Assembly: GCA_938023075.1 (NCBI GenBank)
Contig: CALHDG010000141.1
Location: forward strand, 1-41,219
Length of the DNA stretch: 41,219 bases
Direction: 5' to 3'
From: an uncultured Chitinophagales bacterium
GTDB lineage: Bacteria; Bacteroidota; Bacteroidia; Chitinophagales; JAHDHT01
Below the pieces are notes generated by a model, which saw only the letters and a program-made list of their open reading frames with translations, was not told the DNA's origin and ran no database searches. A program made the translations under genes and the position numbers. Shown here piece by piece: positions 1 through 7,947 of the stretch; position 1 is the stretch's first letter; the number at the start of each line of letters is the position of its first letter.

Positions 1-405
1 AGAATAGAACCCAAAAAGAAGGGAGACTTGCCAAGATTTAATATGCCTTTTGAACTTGGAATTGATGTAGGTTGTAAAACATTTTTTAAAAAAGACAAAA
101 AGTACCTGGTGCTTGAAGCAGAACCATACAGGTATAAAGAAGTGCTTTCGGATATTTCAGGACAAGACATCAAATCGCACAATTCTGAGCCAATTCAAAT
201 AGTTAAATCAATTAGAGATTGGATAAAGGGCATAAAATCAAGGAAGAAAATTGAGAACTACCAGGTAATTTGGGATGCCTACAATGAATTTCATTACGAT
301 TTTGAAACAGAGCTTCGGAAAGAAAAAATGGATCCCGATAATATTTGGGAAATACCGTTTTCTGAATTAATTGACACGATGAAATCATGGATTAGAAACT
401 ATTAA
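1..405 (+). CDS. C-terminal part of an unknown protein (LPRFNMPFELG family), cut by window edge
   Basis: The reading frame is open from base 1, so the gene very probably starts outside the window; a TTG at 28 and ATG at 43 lie in frame, but neither looks like a true start because the coding pattern continues upstream of them. About 134 residues are visible, ending at a TAA at 403-405. The stretch LPRFNMPFELGIDVGC is a strongly patterned motif. From memory it occurs in a family of uncharacterised bacterial proteins of roughly 150-200 residues, in which a YSIHD-like segment precedes it; this recollection is unverified. The rest is charged and soluble, with no signal peptide or membrane segment. 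It sits next to a reverse transcriptase of the kind found in defence islands, but a defence role is only a guess from position. Confidence 0.7.
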   Translation, partial: RIEPKKKGDLPRFNMPFELGIDVGCKTFFKKDKKYLVLEAEPYRYKEVLSDISGQDIKSHNSEPIQIVKSIRDWIKGIKSRKKIENYQVIWDAYNEFHYDFETELRKEKMDPDNIWEIPFSELIDTMKSWIRNY

Positions 406-611
406 AATATTTACCCAACTTATCTGCTTATTAAATATGATTGTAATATGGCATAAAAACATTTGCAATCTCCTACAAATTTATTTGCCTTGGTGGTTTA
501 ATATGTTTAAGTCTTTTTAGGCTTTTGTTTTTGATCATAAAAACTATTACATTTTGTTTAAAAGACAGTCCGGTTATATGCTCAAATGCAAATGTTATTA
601 AGCCTGCACAA
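406..611. other. Intergenic region, no gene seen
   Basis: Non-coding, AT-rich spacer between the first gene and the terminator of the reverse transcriptase gene. A 70-codon open frame crossing into the terminator and the end of the RT gene has no protein-like composition and was not called. Confidence 0.5.
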
Positions 612-650
612 CAAAAAAAGCACAACCGCTACGCTCCCTTTTTGGTGCTT
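612..650 (-). terminator. Rho-independent terminator of the reverse transcriptase gene
   Basis: Read on the minus strand, AAGCAC (650-645) pairs with GTGCTT (623-618) around a GC-containing loop and is followed directly by a run of T (plus-strand A run 613-619). It lies about 30 bp past the RT stop codon, which fits the end of that transcript. Confidence 0.6.
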
Positions 651-679
651 CGCTGGTTATTCAGTTTCGGTAAAAAACA

Positions 680-2164
680 TTATTTTGAATTTGAAAACTC
701 ATACTTGCGTAAAGTCTTTTGTAATATTTTCCAATGATTTCTTAATTGCCGTTTAATTTCAGGAGCATTCATTTCATTGGCGGCTTTATAGGCGTAGGTT
801 AAATAATTTCCTCTGTATTTTCTTTCAAAGGTTTTTACAACTAACTTTCCGTTTTTATAAGTAGATTTCTTAGTTGGAATCATTCTCTTCTTTTCACCTT
901 TAAAACTAAACAAGCGATAGATTTTTCTTTTGAAAATTGGGGTTTCATCTAATAAATGTTTTTCCTTAATCTTTTCGGCTCGTCTATGTTTTCGTCTTAC
1001 AGCATCTTTCATTTTTCTATAAAATGAAGCTAAATTTTTGGACTTAATTAAAGTTTGATAGCCGTAGAATTCAAAACCTAAATAGTTAAACGGTACATTC
1101 TTAACTAATTCACCATTTTTAATTCCGTAAGATTGCAATTTGCCGTTATCCTTTTTAAAATGTATTTCTTCCGTTTTTTCCATTGCAATGTTTAGCTCAA
1201 TTTTGTCTATTTGTTGAGCAAAAAAATCTTTAACCTGCTGAATTTGATTTTCATCACAAACAATTATCATATCGTCAGAATATCTTCTATAATAAACATT
1301 TTTAAGCTGATTTATTATGGCTTCATCAAATGGTAACATATACATATTAGCTAACAAAGCACTAACCGGTAAGCCGTGCGGAATGCCAACCAAATTGTCA
1401 TTTAGCCTATATTGATTCTTGTAGATAGTTATACCAGAATCTAAAAAATCCTTTATATCATAAAAAAAACAGTTTTTATTTTGAAGTCTTAGTTTGGCTA
1501 ACTTTTTCTCATCAAATTGACCATTATATTTTCTCAAATCGGATAATCGTATGTATGAAAATTTTGTAATTGATTTAAATATATTATAATGGTCTTTTGG
1601 TAAAGATTTGCAACCTAAAATTTTAGCCCAAATTAATTTCAACTTTTTATGGTTCAAGCTTGGAAAAAAATTCTTGATGTCAAATGCTAAAACAACACAA
1701 TTTTCTCTTTTCTTTATTTCTTCAAACACATCATTGGCAAAATGAATATTATTTTTATTTCCTAAACCATTTTCTTTTTTAATGCGCCTGTAAGCCGTAA
1801 CTGCATTTGAAAGTTCCACATTTTGAGCAAGGTATTTTTCATATTGTGGTGAGATAAGAACTTTGGCATAATAGGAATAGATAAGTGCATCAATATGCGT
1901 TGGGTAGTGAATATCTCTCAGTTTTGTATTTGAAATAATTTTACCATCCTTTTCGGTTTTATGAGCACGAATAGAATTTCCGTTTAACTTACTTAACTTA
2001 TACCTTCTTTGCTTTAGTTGCTTAAAAATTAATGGAGTAAAAGAATGTTTAGCAATGTTAACAGGATTAGAAATATACTTTGTTAGGGAAGCTTTTAAAT
2101 AAGCAGGTGTTTTATTTGTTATATGTACATAACCTCTATTTTTAAACCAATCTATTTCGTTCAT
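680..2164 (-). CDS. Reverse transcriptase, Abi/UG (defence-type) group
   Basis: A 494-aa RNA-directed DNA polymerase. Visible motifs: FDIKNFF at residues 161-167 (first catalytic Asp 162, motif A), GIPHGLPVSALLANMYM at 260-276 (motif B), YSDD at 295-298 (motif C), then NYLGFEF and KSKNLASFYRKM in the thumb region. The basic C-terminal 100 residues resemble a nucleic-acid binding tail. There is no maturase domain, HNH domain or surrounding intron structure, so it is not a group II intron protein. The YRRYSDD and SFYRKM patterns fit the so-called unknown-group or Abi-like reverse transcriptases, several of which are phage-defence (DRT) enzymes. Which class cannot be decided by eye. Motif B has PHG where most RTs have PQG. 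The ATG at 2164 opens straight into typical sequence (WFKNRGYVH). The gene stands alone, divergent from a 211-aa gene, with a structured 370-bp region upstream. Confidence 0.9.
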   Translation of the reverse strand: MNEIDWFKNRGYVHITNKTPAYLKASLTKYISNPVNIAKHSFTPLIFKQLKQRRYKLSKLNGNSIRAHKTEKDGKIISNTKLRDIHYPTHIDALIYSYYAKVLISPQYEKYLAQNVELSNAVTAYRRIKKENGLGNKNNIHFANDVFEEIKKRENCVVLAFDIKNFFPSLNHKKLKLIWAKILGCKSLPKDHYNIFKSITKFSYIRLSDLRKYNGQFDEKKLAKLRLQNKNCFFYDIKDFLDSGITIYKNQYRLNDNLVGIPHGLPVSALLANMYMLPFDEAIINQLKNVYYRRYSDDMIIVCDENQIQQVKDFFAQQIDKIELNIAMEKTEEIHFKKDNGKLQSYGIKNGELVKNVPFNYLGFEFYGYQTLIKSKNLASFYRKMKDAVRRKHRRAEKIKEKHLLDETPIFKRKIYRLFSFKGEKKRMIPTKKSTYKNGKLVVKTFERKYRGNYLTYAYKAANEMNAPEIKRQLRNHWKILQKTLRKYEFSNSK

Positions 2165-2489
2165 AATAAAAAGTAAAAAAGCTCTCGCAAGGATTTATAG
2201 CGAAATAAAATGTAACATCTTTTATCAAGAATGAACCGTTAGCCGAGTTCTCGACTCCCTTTGAATCTTTACATTAATACGACAATATCATTAATACTTA
2301 TAATTCTAAATATCATGAAATTAATCATTATCTTTGCTGGACAAGCCAGTAGTCAATTGACTGCTGGCTTGCAATACAAGCCTCCTAATCCACATATTTT
2401 ATTTATCCCCAAAGGTCTGAATTAAGTGATACAGTAAAAACTGATACAACAGTTCAACAAATATTTTATTTCTATTAACTAAAGAACTT
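2165..2489 (-). ncRNA. Candidate structured RNA upstream of the reverse transcriptase
   Basis: The divergent spacer is unusually long and holds several inverted repeats. The main one is a 30-bp near-perfect palindrome at 2342-2371 (arms starting CAAGCCAGTAGTC, one G/T mismatch); smaller hairpins (CGAG-TT-CTCG, GAGT/ACTC) lie at about 2233-2253. Retrons and the DRT2 and DRT9 defence RTs use a non-coding RNA encoded next to the RT, on the same strand. This spacer is in the right place for such an RNA, but no conserved structure was recognised and no TAnnTTTG promoter was found for it. The call is an inference from position and palindromes only. Confidence 0.25.
2342..2371. repeat. 30-bp near-perfect palindrome
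   Basis: Two 15-base arms meet without a spacer; only one position is mismatched and it would form a G-U pair in RNA. There is no T-run on either side, so it does not look like a terminator. It is the strongest hairpin in the spacer between the RT gene and the 211-aa gene. Confidence 0.75.
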
Positions 2490-2505
2490 TTTTACATTTG
2501 TAAAA
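2490..2505 (+). promoter_or_regulatory. Promoter -7 box inside a perfect 16-bp palindrome
   Basis: TTTTACATTTGTAAAA is a perfect dyad (arms TTTTACA, TT centre). It contains TACATTTG (2493-2500), a full match to the Bacteroidota -7 box TAnnTTTG, 40 bp upstream of the ATG at 2540. A repressor bound here would block the promoter. The TACAnnTGTA core also resembles BlaI/MecI operators. Confidence 0.55.
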
Positions 2506-2539
2506 GTAATCATTTTCATTTTTACACATAAATTTTATT

Positions 2540-3175
2540 ATGCCTAAAGTTAATGCCTTCAATATTGGCGAGATAGTTACATTAAAATCACATCCTCTAC
2601 TTGAAAGTTACACTCCAAAAAATAACGAAAAACAATTTCCTCCACTTTTGTTGATTAAAGAAGCTCTTGTTGAGAATAAAAAGAAAAAATTATTTAGCGA
2701 TGAAATCCCAAAAGCAAAAATTGCAGATAATTTAAAATATATCTGTATTTATTTTAATGATAAAAAAAGCGAATTTGTTGAAGTTGCTTTGTACCATGCT
2801 TATTTATCAAATTATATGAATTTAAAGTTCAATAGAGAATTAGATGAAGATGGAAAAGAAACTAAAAGTGAAACAAATCTAATTGATGAGGTTAAAGGTT
2901 ATGAACCAGTAAAATATGAGTTTGGTGCACTTGCTCAATTAAAAACCTGTAAGTTGGAAAATAGAAATAAATATTGTAAAATTTTTTGTTCTCCGAATTT
3001 TATATTAACAGGTATTAAAAGAGAAATTTCAGATGGTTTGTTTTATTATGATGGGAAGCCTAAGAGAAAAGTTTCAGAGATATTTTATAAGGTAATGTGG
3101 TTTAATCATTACCAAAATAAGTTTAGCGAAAAATATTTGCCTAATGAGTTTTTTATTGAGCCTTTAGATTTATAG
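2540..3175 (+). CDS. Unknown soluble protein, 211 aa
   Basis: Not recognised. The protein starts MPKVNAFNIGEIVTLKSHP, a beta-rich opening like small SH3-like or KOW-like barrels that begin with GEIVTLK; that resemblance is weak. It is lysine- and glutamate-rich, has a charged linker at about residues 98-118, several aromatic residues in the C-terminal half, and no signal peptide or membrane helix. The ATG at 2540 is preceded by a TAnnTTTG promoter inside a palindrome, so it has its own and probably repressed promoter. It is divergent from the reverse transcriptase and followed by degraded toxin-antitoxin sequence, so it lies in an accessory patch. A partner role with the RT is possible but unsupported. 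Confidence 0.75.
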   Translation: MPKVNAFNIGEIVTLKSHPLLESYTPKNNEKQFPPLLLIKEALVENKKKKLFSDEIPKAKIADNLKYICIYFNDKKSEFVEVALYHAYLSNYMNLKFNRELDEDGKETKSETNLIDEVKGYEPVKYEFGALAQLKTCKLENRNKYCKIFCSPNFILTGIKREISDGLFYYDGKPKRKVSEIFYKVMWFNHYQNKFSEKYLPNEFFIEPLDL

Positions 3176-3217
3176 CAATGATTAAGAAGGTTTTTGAACT
3201 CTATGAAAGAGGGGATT

Positions 3218-3334
3218 CTAATATCTTTGTTTTACAGCAGTTCGAGTCCAAACAACTTTTAATAGTTCCATTGCTTATCTAATTCATCCAATTCTTTTTT
3301 TGTAATTAGATTACCCAATTGAATATCATGTTCA
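3218..3334 (-). pseudogene. Remnant of a toxin-antitoxin pair (ParE/RelE-like)
   Basis: On the minus strand, about 25 residues reading EHDIQLGNLITKKELDELDK and ending QWNY-stop (stop 3261-3259) look like the tail of an antitoxin. An ATG at 3271 overlaps this stop and opens MELLKVVWTRTAVKQRY, which resembles the start of ParE-type toxins (VVWT..A..Q), then hits TAG at 3220-3218. The overlap of a small antitoxin tail with a toxin start is the usual TA arrangement. Both genes are truncated, so this is debris. The family call is from a short stretch and is uncertain. Confidence 0.4.
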
Positions 3335-3340
3335 CTATAA

Positions 3341-3454
3341 CAATATGAAATTCATGTGCTTGATCAATATGGTTTTTGGGATAAAGTGTATTCTAGTAAC
3401 GCAAGTAAAGAGATTATATCCGTTTGCGAAAAAGTTGAAGTTGAACGATTTTGA
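3341..3454 (+). pseudogene. Short coding remnant of unknown origin
   Basis: The frame QYEIHVLDQYGFWDKVYSS continues to KVEVERF and a TGA at 3452-3454. It has protein-like composition but no start codon in a sensible place and a stop just upstream. Probably the end of a decayed gene; not recognised. Confidence 0.3.
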
Positions 3455-3527
3455 AATTAAAATTTACACGAGACATTATCCGTAATCCAAAACATATCTT
3501 TTACATTTACCTCCATAAAATCTTATA

Positions 3528-4823
3528 TTGAATAAAGAAATTCTGCGCCTTGCCATACCTAACATTGTTAGCAACATTTCCATTCCCTTACTTGGTGTGG
3601 TAGATACTTTTTTAATGGGCAAAATGGAATCGCCAGCATATATTGGAGCAGTTGCTATTGCGGGTATCGTTTTCAGTTTTATTTATTGGGGTTTTGGTTT
3701 TTTGCGCATGGGCACTACCGGTTTAACTGCTCAGGCTTTCGGTAGAAAGGATGACAATGAAATTTTTTATACCTTAGTTAGGGCGGTCGGGTTAGCCATC
3801 ATATCAGGCTTGTTGATAATCATTTGCCAAAAAACAATAGCGGTAGTCAGTTTTGAAATTATTAATGCCTCAGCGGAAATTAATGACATTGCTTTGCCGT
3901 ATTATTACATTCGTATTTGGGGAGCACCGGCTGCTATTGCAATTTATGCGTTAAATGGTTGGTTTTTTGGCATGCAAAATTCCACCTATCCGATGATCAT
4001 TACCATTTTTCTAAATCTACTAAACATTATTTTAAATTATATTTTTGTCTTTCATTTTGGTATGAAAGCCAATGGGGTAGCACTCGGCACTGTAATTGCC
4101 CAATATGGCAGCTTTATATTAGCAGTGTTTTTATTCTTTCAAAAATATAAACATTTTTGGAGACCAATCCAACAAAAAGCCCTGTTAAAAATAGATGAAC
4201 TAAAACGCTTCTTTACCGTCAATTTTGATATTTTTTTAAGAACCTTATGTCTCATTTTTGCTTTTGCCTTTTTTACATCTAAATCAGAAAATGAAGGAAT
4301 GGTGTTGCTGGCAGTTAATTCTATTTTATTACAATACATGAGCATCTTATCTTATGGAATAGATGGTTTTGCTTTTGCTGTTGAAAGTTTAACGGGTAAA
4401 TATTATGGAAAGCATGATCAACATCAGCTCAACACAAGTATACAATACGTATTTTATTGGGGTATGGGTTTTGCCGTAATTTATATGTTAGCGTTTTTTC
4501 TAATTAGAAATCAAATGGTCGATTTTTTTACAGATGATGAAGCCGTAATTGCTGCCTCTCTACCATTTGTTTGGTGGTTAATTGCGATGCCAATACCCAA
4601 TACCATAGCGTTTATTTGGGATGGCGTTTATATTGGACTGACGGCAACTAAAGCCATGCGCAATACCATGTTTATCGCCACTTTTTTGTTTTTCGTTCCT
4701 TGTTATTATTTGTTGCATCCCTATCTTGGCAATCATGCTTTATGGTTATGTATGGTCAGTTTTATGTTAGTTAGAGGGATAGGTTTAAGTATTTTAGCTC
4801 GAAAGGTAGTTCAAATAAAATAA
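3528..4823 (+). CDS. MATE family multidrug/Na+ efflux transporter
   Basis: A 431-aa integral membrane protein with about twelve hydrophobic helices. The opening MNKEILRLAIPNIVSNISIPLLGVVDTFLMG is the classic MATE N-terminus (first helix with P and the D of VDT), and the second half restarts with a similar pattern, as expected for the two MATE bundles. It is of the DinF/NorM type that exports cationic compounds in exchange for Na+ or H+. The start is TTG at 3528, since the conserved MNKEILRLA begins there and no ATG is available. Only 26 bp separate it from the converging gcvP gene. Confidence 0.92.
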   Translation: MNKEILRLAIPNIVSNISIPLLGVVDTFLMGKMESPAYIGAVAIAGIVFSFIYWGFGFLRMGTTGLTAQAFGRKDDNEIFYTLVRAVGLAIISGLLIIICQKTIAVVSFEIINASAEINDIALPYYYIRIWGAPAAIAIYALNGWFFGMQNSTYPMIITIFLNLLNIILNYIFVFHFGMKANGVALGTVIAQYGSFILAVFLFFQKYKHFWRPIQQKALLKIDELKRFFTVNFDIFLRTLCLIFAFAFFTSKSENEGMVLLAVNSILLQYMSILSYGIDGFAFAVESLTGKYYGKHDQHQLNTSIQYVFYWGMGFAVIYMLAFFLIRNQMVDFFTDDEAVIAASLPFVWWLIAMPIPNTIAFIWDGVYIGLTATKAMRNTMFIATFLFFVPCYYLLHPYLGNHALWLCMVSFMLVRGIGLSILARKVVQIK

Positions 4824-4849
4824 ATTTGATGTAGATTATGTTTTCTCTA

Positions 4850-7756
4850 TTATAAGTTAGCAGTTGCATAAGCCTCCACCGGTGGGCAAGTACAAACTAC
4901 ATTTTTATCACCGTAAGTATTATCAATTCTGGCAACACTTGCCCAAAATTTTGTAGCGGTCAACGTTTCAACAGGATAAGCCGCTTTTGTTCTGCTATAA
5001 GGTAAATCCCAATCATCTTGACTAAGCAAAGCCAGCGTATGAGGGGCATTGTTTAATACATTATGTTGTTGCTGTGCTACACCAGTAGCTACCTCCTCAA
5101 TTTCTTTTCTAATTTCAATCATGGCATCACAAAAGCGGTCAATTTCTTGCAAGTCTTCGCTTTCGGTTGGTTCAATCATAATAGTACCGGCTACGGGCCA
5201 GCTCATGGTTGGCGCATGAAAAGCATAATCAATTAATCGTTTAGCGACATCTTCCGCATCAATATCAATCGATTTAAAAGGACGTAAATCAATAATTAAC
5301 TCGTGCGCTACCATACCAAATTGCTTACCGGTAAATAAAATATCATAATGGTTTTCTAATCTTGATTTGATGTAGTTGGCACTCAAAATGGCAATTTCGG
5401 TGCTTCGCTTTAAACCTGTTGCACCCAATAATTTTATATAAGCATATGAAATTAGCAGAATGGAAGTACTGCCATAAGGCGCAGCACTTACGGCAGTGAT
5501 TGCCTGCTCACCTCCCGTTTCAACTATTTGATGATTTGGTAAAAAAGGTTTCAACTTTTCGTTTACACAAATTGGTCCCATTCCTGGTCCGCCGCCGCCA
5601 TGAGGAATCGCAAAGGTTTTATGTAAATTTAAATGAACCACATCGGCACCACAAATTGCCGGATTGGTTAAACCTACTTGCGCATTCATATTGGCACCAT
5701 CCATATAAACCAACCCGCCATGTTGATGAATAATTGCACAAATATGTTGAACCTTATCTTCAAAAACTCCGTGTGTTGAAGGATAGGTAATCATTAAACC
5801 TGCAAGATTTTCCTGATGCTCTTTTGCCTTATTTTCAAGATCATCAACATCAATATCTCCATAATCATTACAAGCAACTACCACAACTTGCATGCCTGCC
5901 ATCACAGCACTTGCGGGGTTGGTTCCGTGTGCCGAAGAAGGAATTAAAACAACTGTTCTATTAGTTTGTTGATGTGCTTTATGATATGCTCTGATGACCA
6001 TTAGTCCGGCATATTCTCCCTGAGCACCACTATTGGGCTGCAAAGAACAGGCTGCCATTCCGGTTATGTCACACAAATCTTTTGAAAGCTCCTCGATAAT
6101 TTGTTGATAACCTTTTGCTTGTTCAATGGGAGCAAAAGGATGAAGGTGAGCGAATTCTGACCAACTTAAAGGAATTAGTTGAACGGCAGCATTCAACTTC
6201 ATGGTGCAAGAGCCTAAAGGAATCATGCTGGTGGTGAGCGAAAGATCTTTATTTTCTAAGGATTTAATATAGCGCATCATTTGAGTTTCGGAGCGATGAC
6301 TATTAAAAACCGGATGTGTTAAATAGGCTGATTGACGTTTTAGAGCGTCAGGATAAGCAGGTTTAAATTCCTCAAAAACTCCATTAAAATTAGTAGGTTG
6401 AATACGTTGCTTATCTAAAGCCTCTGCAAATATTTTTTCAATATATTGTATGTGTTCGATGGAGGAACATTCATCTAAACTAATTTGTATACCTTGTTCT
6501 TCATACCAAAAATTAAATTTTTCTGTATCAGCAGTTTGTTTTATTTTTTGAATTTGATCATTACTTAACTCAGTTGTATCAATAAAAAGCGTATCAAAAA
6601 ATGATTTATGTTTAAGATTTAAGCCCAAGCCTGCTAATCTATCTTTTAATGCACTCGTGCGCATATGTATTTGTTGGGCAATAGCTTGCAAACCCTCGGC
6701 ACCATGATAAACGGCATACATAGAAGCCATAATAGCCAATAATGCTTGTGCTGTGCAAATGTTAGAAGTGGCTTTGCCTCGTCGAATATGTTGCTCACGG
6801 GTTTGCAAAGCCATTCGTAATGCCGGTTGCCCATATTGATCTTTAGATAGCCCGATCAATCTGCCAGGAACTCCTCTTAAAAAACTTTCTTTGGTTGCAA
6901 AATAGGCTGCGTGAGGACCTCCATAACCCATCGGAACGCCTAATCTTTGCGTACTACCCACTACCACATCTGCTCCCCACTCACCGGGTGCTTTCAATAA
7001 AGTTAGTGAAAGTATATCCGCTGCTACGGCTATAAAAATGTTTTTTTCAACAGCTTGATTGACTAAAGGTTCATAGTTAATTACCGCTCCTTCTTTATTC
7101 GGATATTGCAATAACATACCATAAATATCTTCATCATTTGGGAGTTCATTTTTATTGGCATCAAACTCTACTACTTTAATTTGTAAAGGTTCTGCTCTTG
7201 TTGTTAACACCGCTTTTGTCTGCGGAAATACATGCTTATCTACCAGAAAAGTGTGCTTCGGATTTTTTCTATTTTTTTTATACGATTGGTTAAAAAGCAT
7301 GATCATTGCTTCGGCAGCGGCGGTTGCTTCATCTAATAAAGAAGCATTGGCAATCGGTAAAGCTGTTAAATCAGCCACTAGGGTTTGAAAATTAAGTAGT
7401 GCCTCCAAACGACCTTGTGAAATTTCTGCTTGGTAGGGCGTGTATTGTGTATACCATCCTGGATTTTCAAAAATGTTTCGTTGTATAACTGCCGGCGTTA
7501 TACAGTTGTAATAGCCCATACCTATGCAAGAGGTGTATACCTTATTGTGCGCGGCTACTTCTTTAAGATGTTCTAAGAGTTGTGCTTCACTTAAAGGATC
7601 AGAAATAGGCAATTCCTTTTGTAAGCGAATATTATCTGGAATAGTTTGATTAATCAATTCGTTGACACTACTTACCCCAATTTGTGATAATAGGTGCTCT
7701 GTATCTTTTTTCTGAATACCAATATGTCGATATTCAAAATTGTATTTTGAATTCAA
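4850..7756 (-). CDS. gcvP: Glycine dehydrogenase (decarboxylating), P-protein of the glycine cleavage system
   Basis: PLP-dependent enzyme that decarboxylates glycine and passes the aminomethyl group to the lipoyl arm of H-protein. This is the long single-chain form with N- and C-terminal halves. Conserved stretches include GMGYYNCITPAVIQRN and NPGWYTQYTPYQAEISQGR near the N-terminus, and NLHKTFAIPHGGGGPGMGP with the PLP-binding lysine (about 5600-5640). The open frame runs up to 7876, but a TACTTTTG -7 box on the minus strand (7786-7779) lies inside that extension. I therefore place the start at the TTG at 7756, giving MNSKYNFEYRHIG and 968 residues, the usual GcvP length. GcvT and GcvH are not in the window. 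It is divergent from miaE. Confidence 0.93.
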   Translation of the reverse strand: MNSKYNFEYRHIGIQKKDTEHLLSQIGVSSVNELINQTIPDNIRLQKELPISDPLSEAQLLEHLKEVAAHNKVYTSCIGMGYYNCITPAVIQRNIFENPGWYTQYTPYQAEISQGRLEALLNFQTLVADLTALPIANASLLDEATAAAEAMIMLFNQSYKKNRKNPKHTFLVDKHVFPQTKAVLTTRAEPLQIKVVEFDANKNELPNDEDIYGMLLQYPNKEGAVINYEPLVNQAVEKNIFIAVAADILSLTLLKAPGEWGADVVVGSTQRLGVPMGYGGPHAAYFATKESFLRGVPGRLIGLSKDQYGQPALRMALQTREQHIRRGKATSNICTAQALLAIMASMYAVYHGAEGLQAIAQQIHMRTSALKDRLAGLGLNLKHKSFFDTLFIDTTELSNDQIQKIKQTADTEKFNFWYEEQGIQISLDECSSIEHIQYIEKIFAEALDKQRIQPTNFNGVFEEFKPAYPDALKRQSAYLTHPVFNSHRSETQMMRYIKSLENKDLSLTTSMIPLGSCTMKLNAAVQLIPLSWSEFAHLHPFAPIEQAKGYQQIIEELSKDLCDITGMAACSLQPNSGAQGEYAGLMVIRAYHKAHQQTNRTVVLIPSSAHGTNPASAVMAGMQVVVVACNDYGDIDVDDLENKAKEHQENLAGLMITYPSTHGVFEDKVQHICAIIHQHGGLVYMDGANMNAQVGLTNPAICGADVVHLNLHKTFAIPHGGGGPGMGPICVNEKLKPFLPNHQIVETGGEQAITAVSAAPYGSTSILLISYAYIKLLGATGLKRSTEIAILSANYIKSRLENHYDILFTGKQFGMVAHELIIDLRPFKSIDIDAEDVAKRLIDYAFHAPTMSWPVAGTIMIEPTESEDLQEIDRFCDAMIEIRKEIEEVATGVAQQQHNVLNNAPHTLALLSQDDWDLPYSRTKAAYPVETLTATKFWASVARIDNTYGDKNVVCTCPPVEAYATANL

Positions 7757-7778
7757 TTGATTTGCTTTAAATTTTTTA

Positions 7779-7786
7779 CAAAAGTA
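7779..7786 (-). promoter_or_regulatory. -7 promoter box for gcvP
   Basis: TACTTTTG on the minus strand matches the Bacteroidota TAnnTTTG consensus, 22 bp before the proposed TTG start of gcvP. It decides the start, because longer versions of the protein would begin upstream of the transcript. Confidence 0.55.
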
Positions 7787-7922
7787 AGGCATTCTAAGGT
7801 AGAAAAAAATGATGTTGTTTAATTGTTGACAATTTGGCCCATAGAATATAATACACCTTTCAGTATAATGAATCAATTTTCGTGATCCTGTTAAAAAAAC
7901 GGTTGTTCAATAAGAAATTTGT

Positions 7923-7930
7923 TAATTTTG
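7923..7930 (+). promoter_or_regulatory. -7 promoter box for miaE
   Basis: TAATTTTG matches TAnnTTTG and has a TTG about 20 bp upstream (7903-7905) as a -33 element. It lies 17 bp before the ATG at 7948 and excludes the longer open frame that begins at 7882. Confidence 0.6.
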
Positions 7931-7947
7931 ACCAAAAATTAATTACC

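Noticed and set aside
525-737. 70-codon plus-strand open frame
   Set aside because: It crosses the RT terminator and the end of the RT gene, with no promoter box and no plausible protein.
680-2164. Group II intron or diversity-generating retroelement
   Set aside because: No maturase or HNH domain, no intron boundary or structure, and no template/variable repeat pair was seen.
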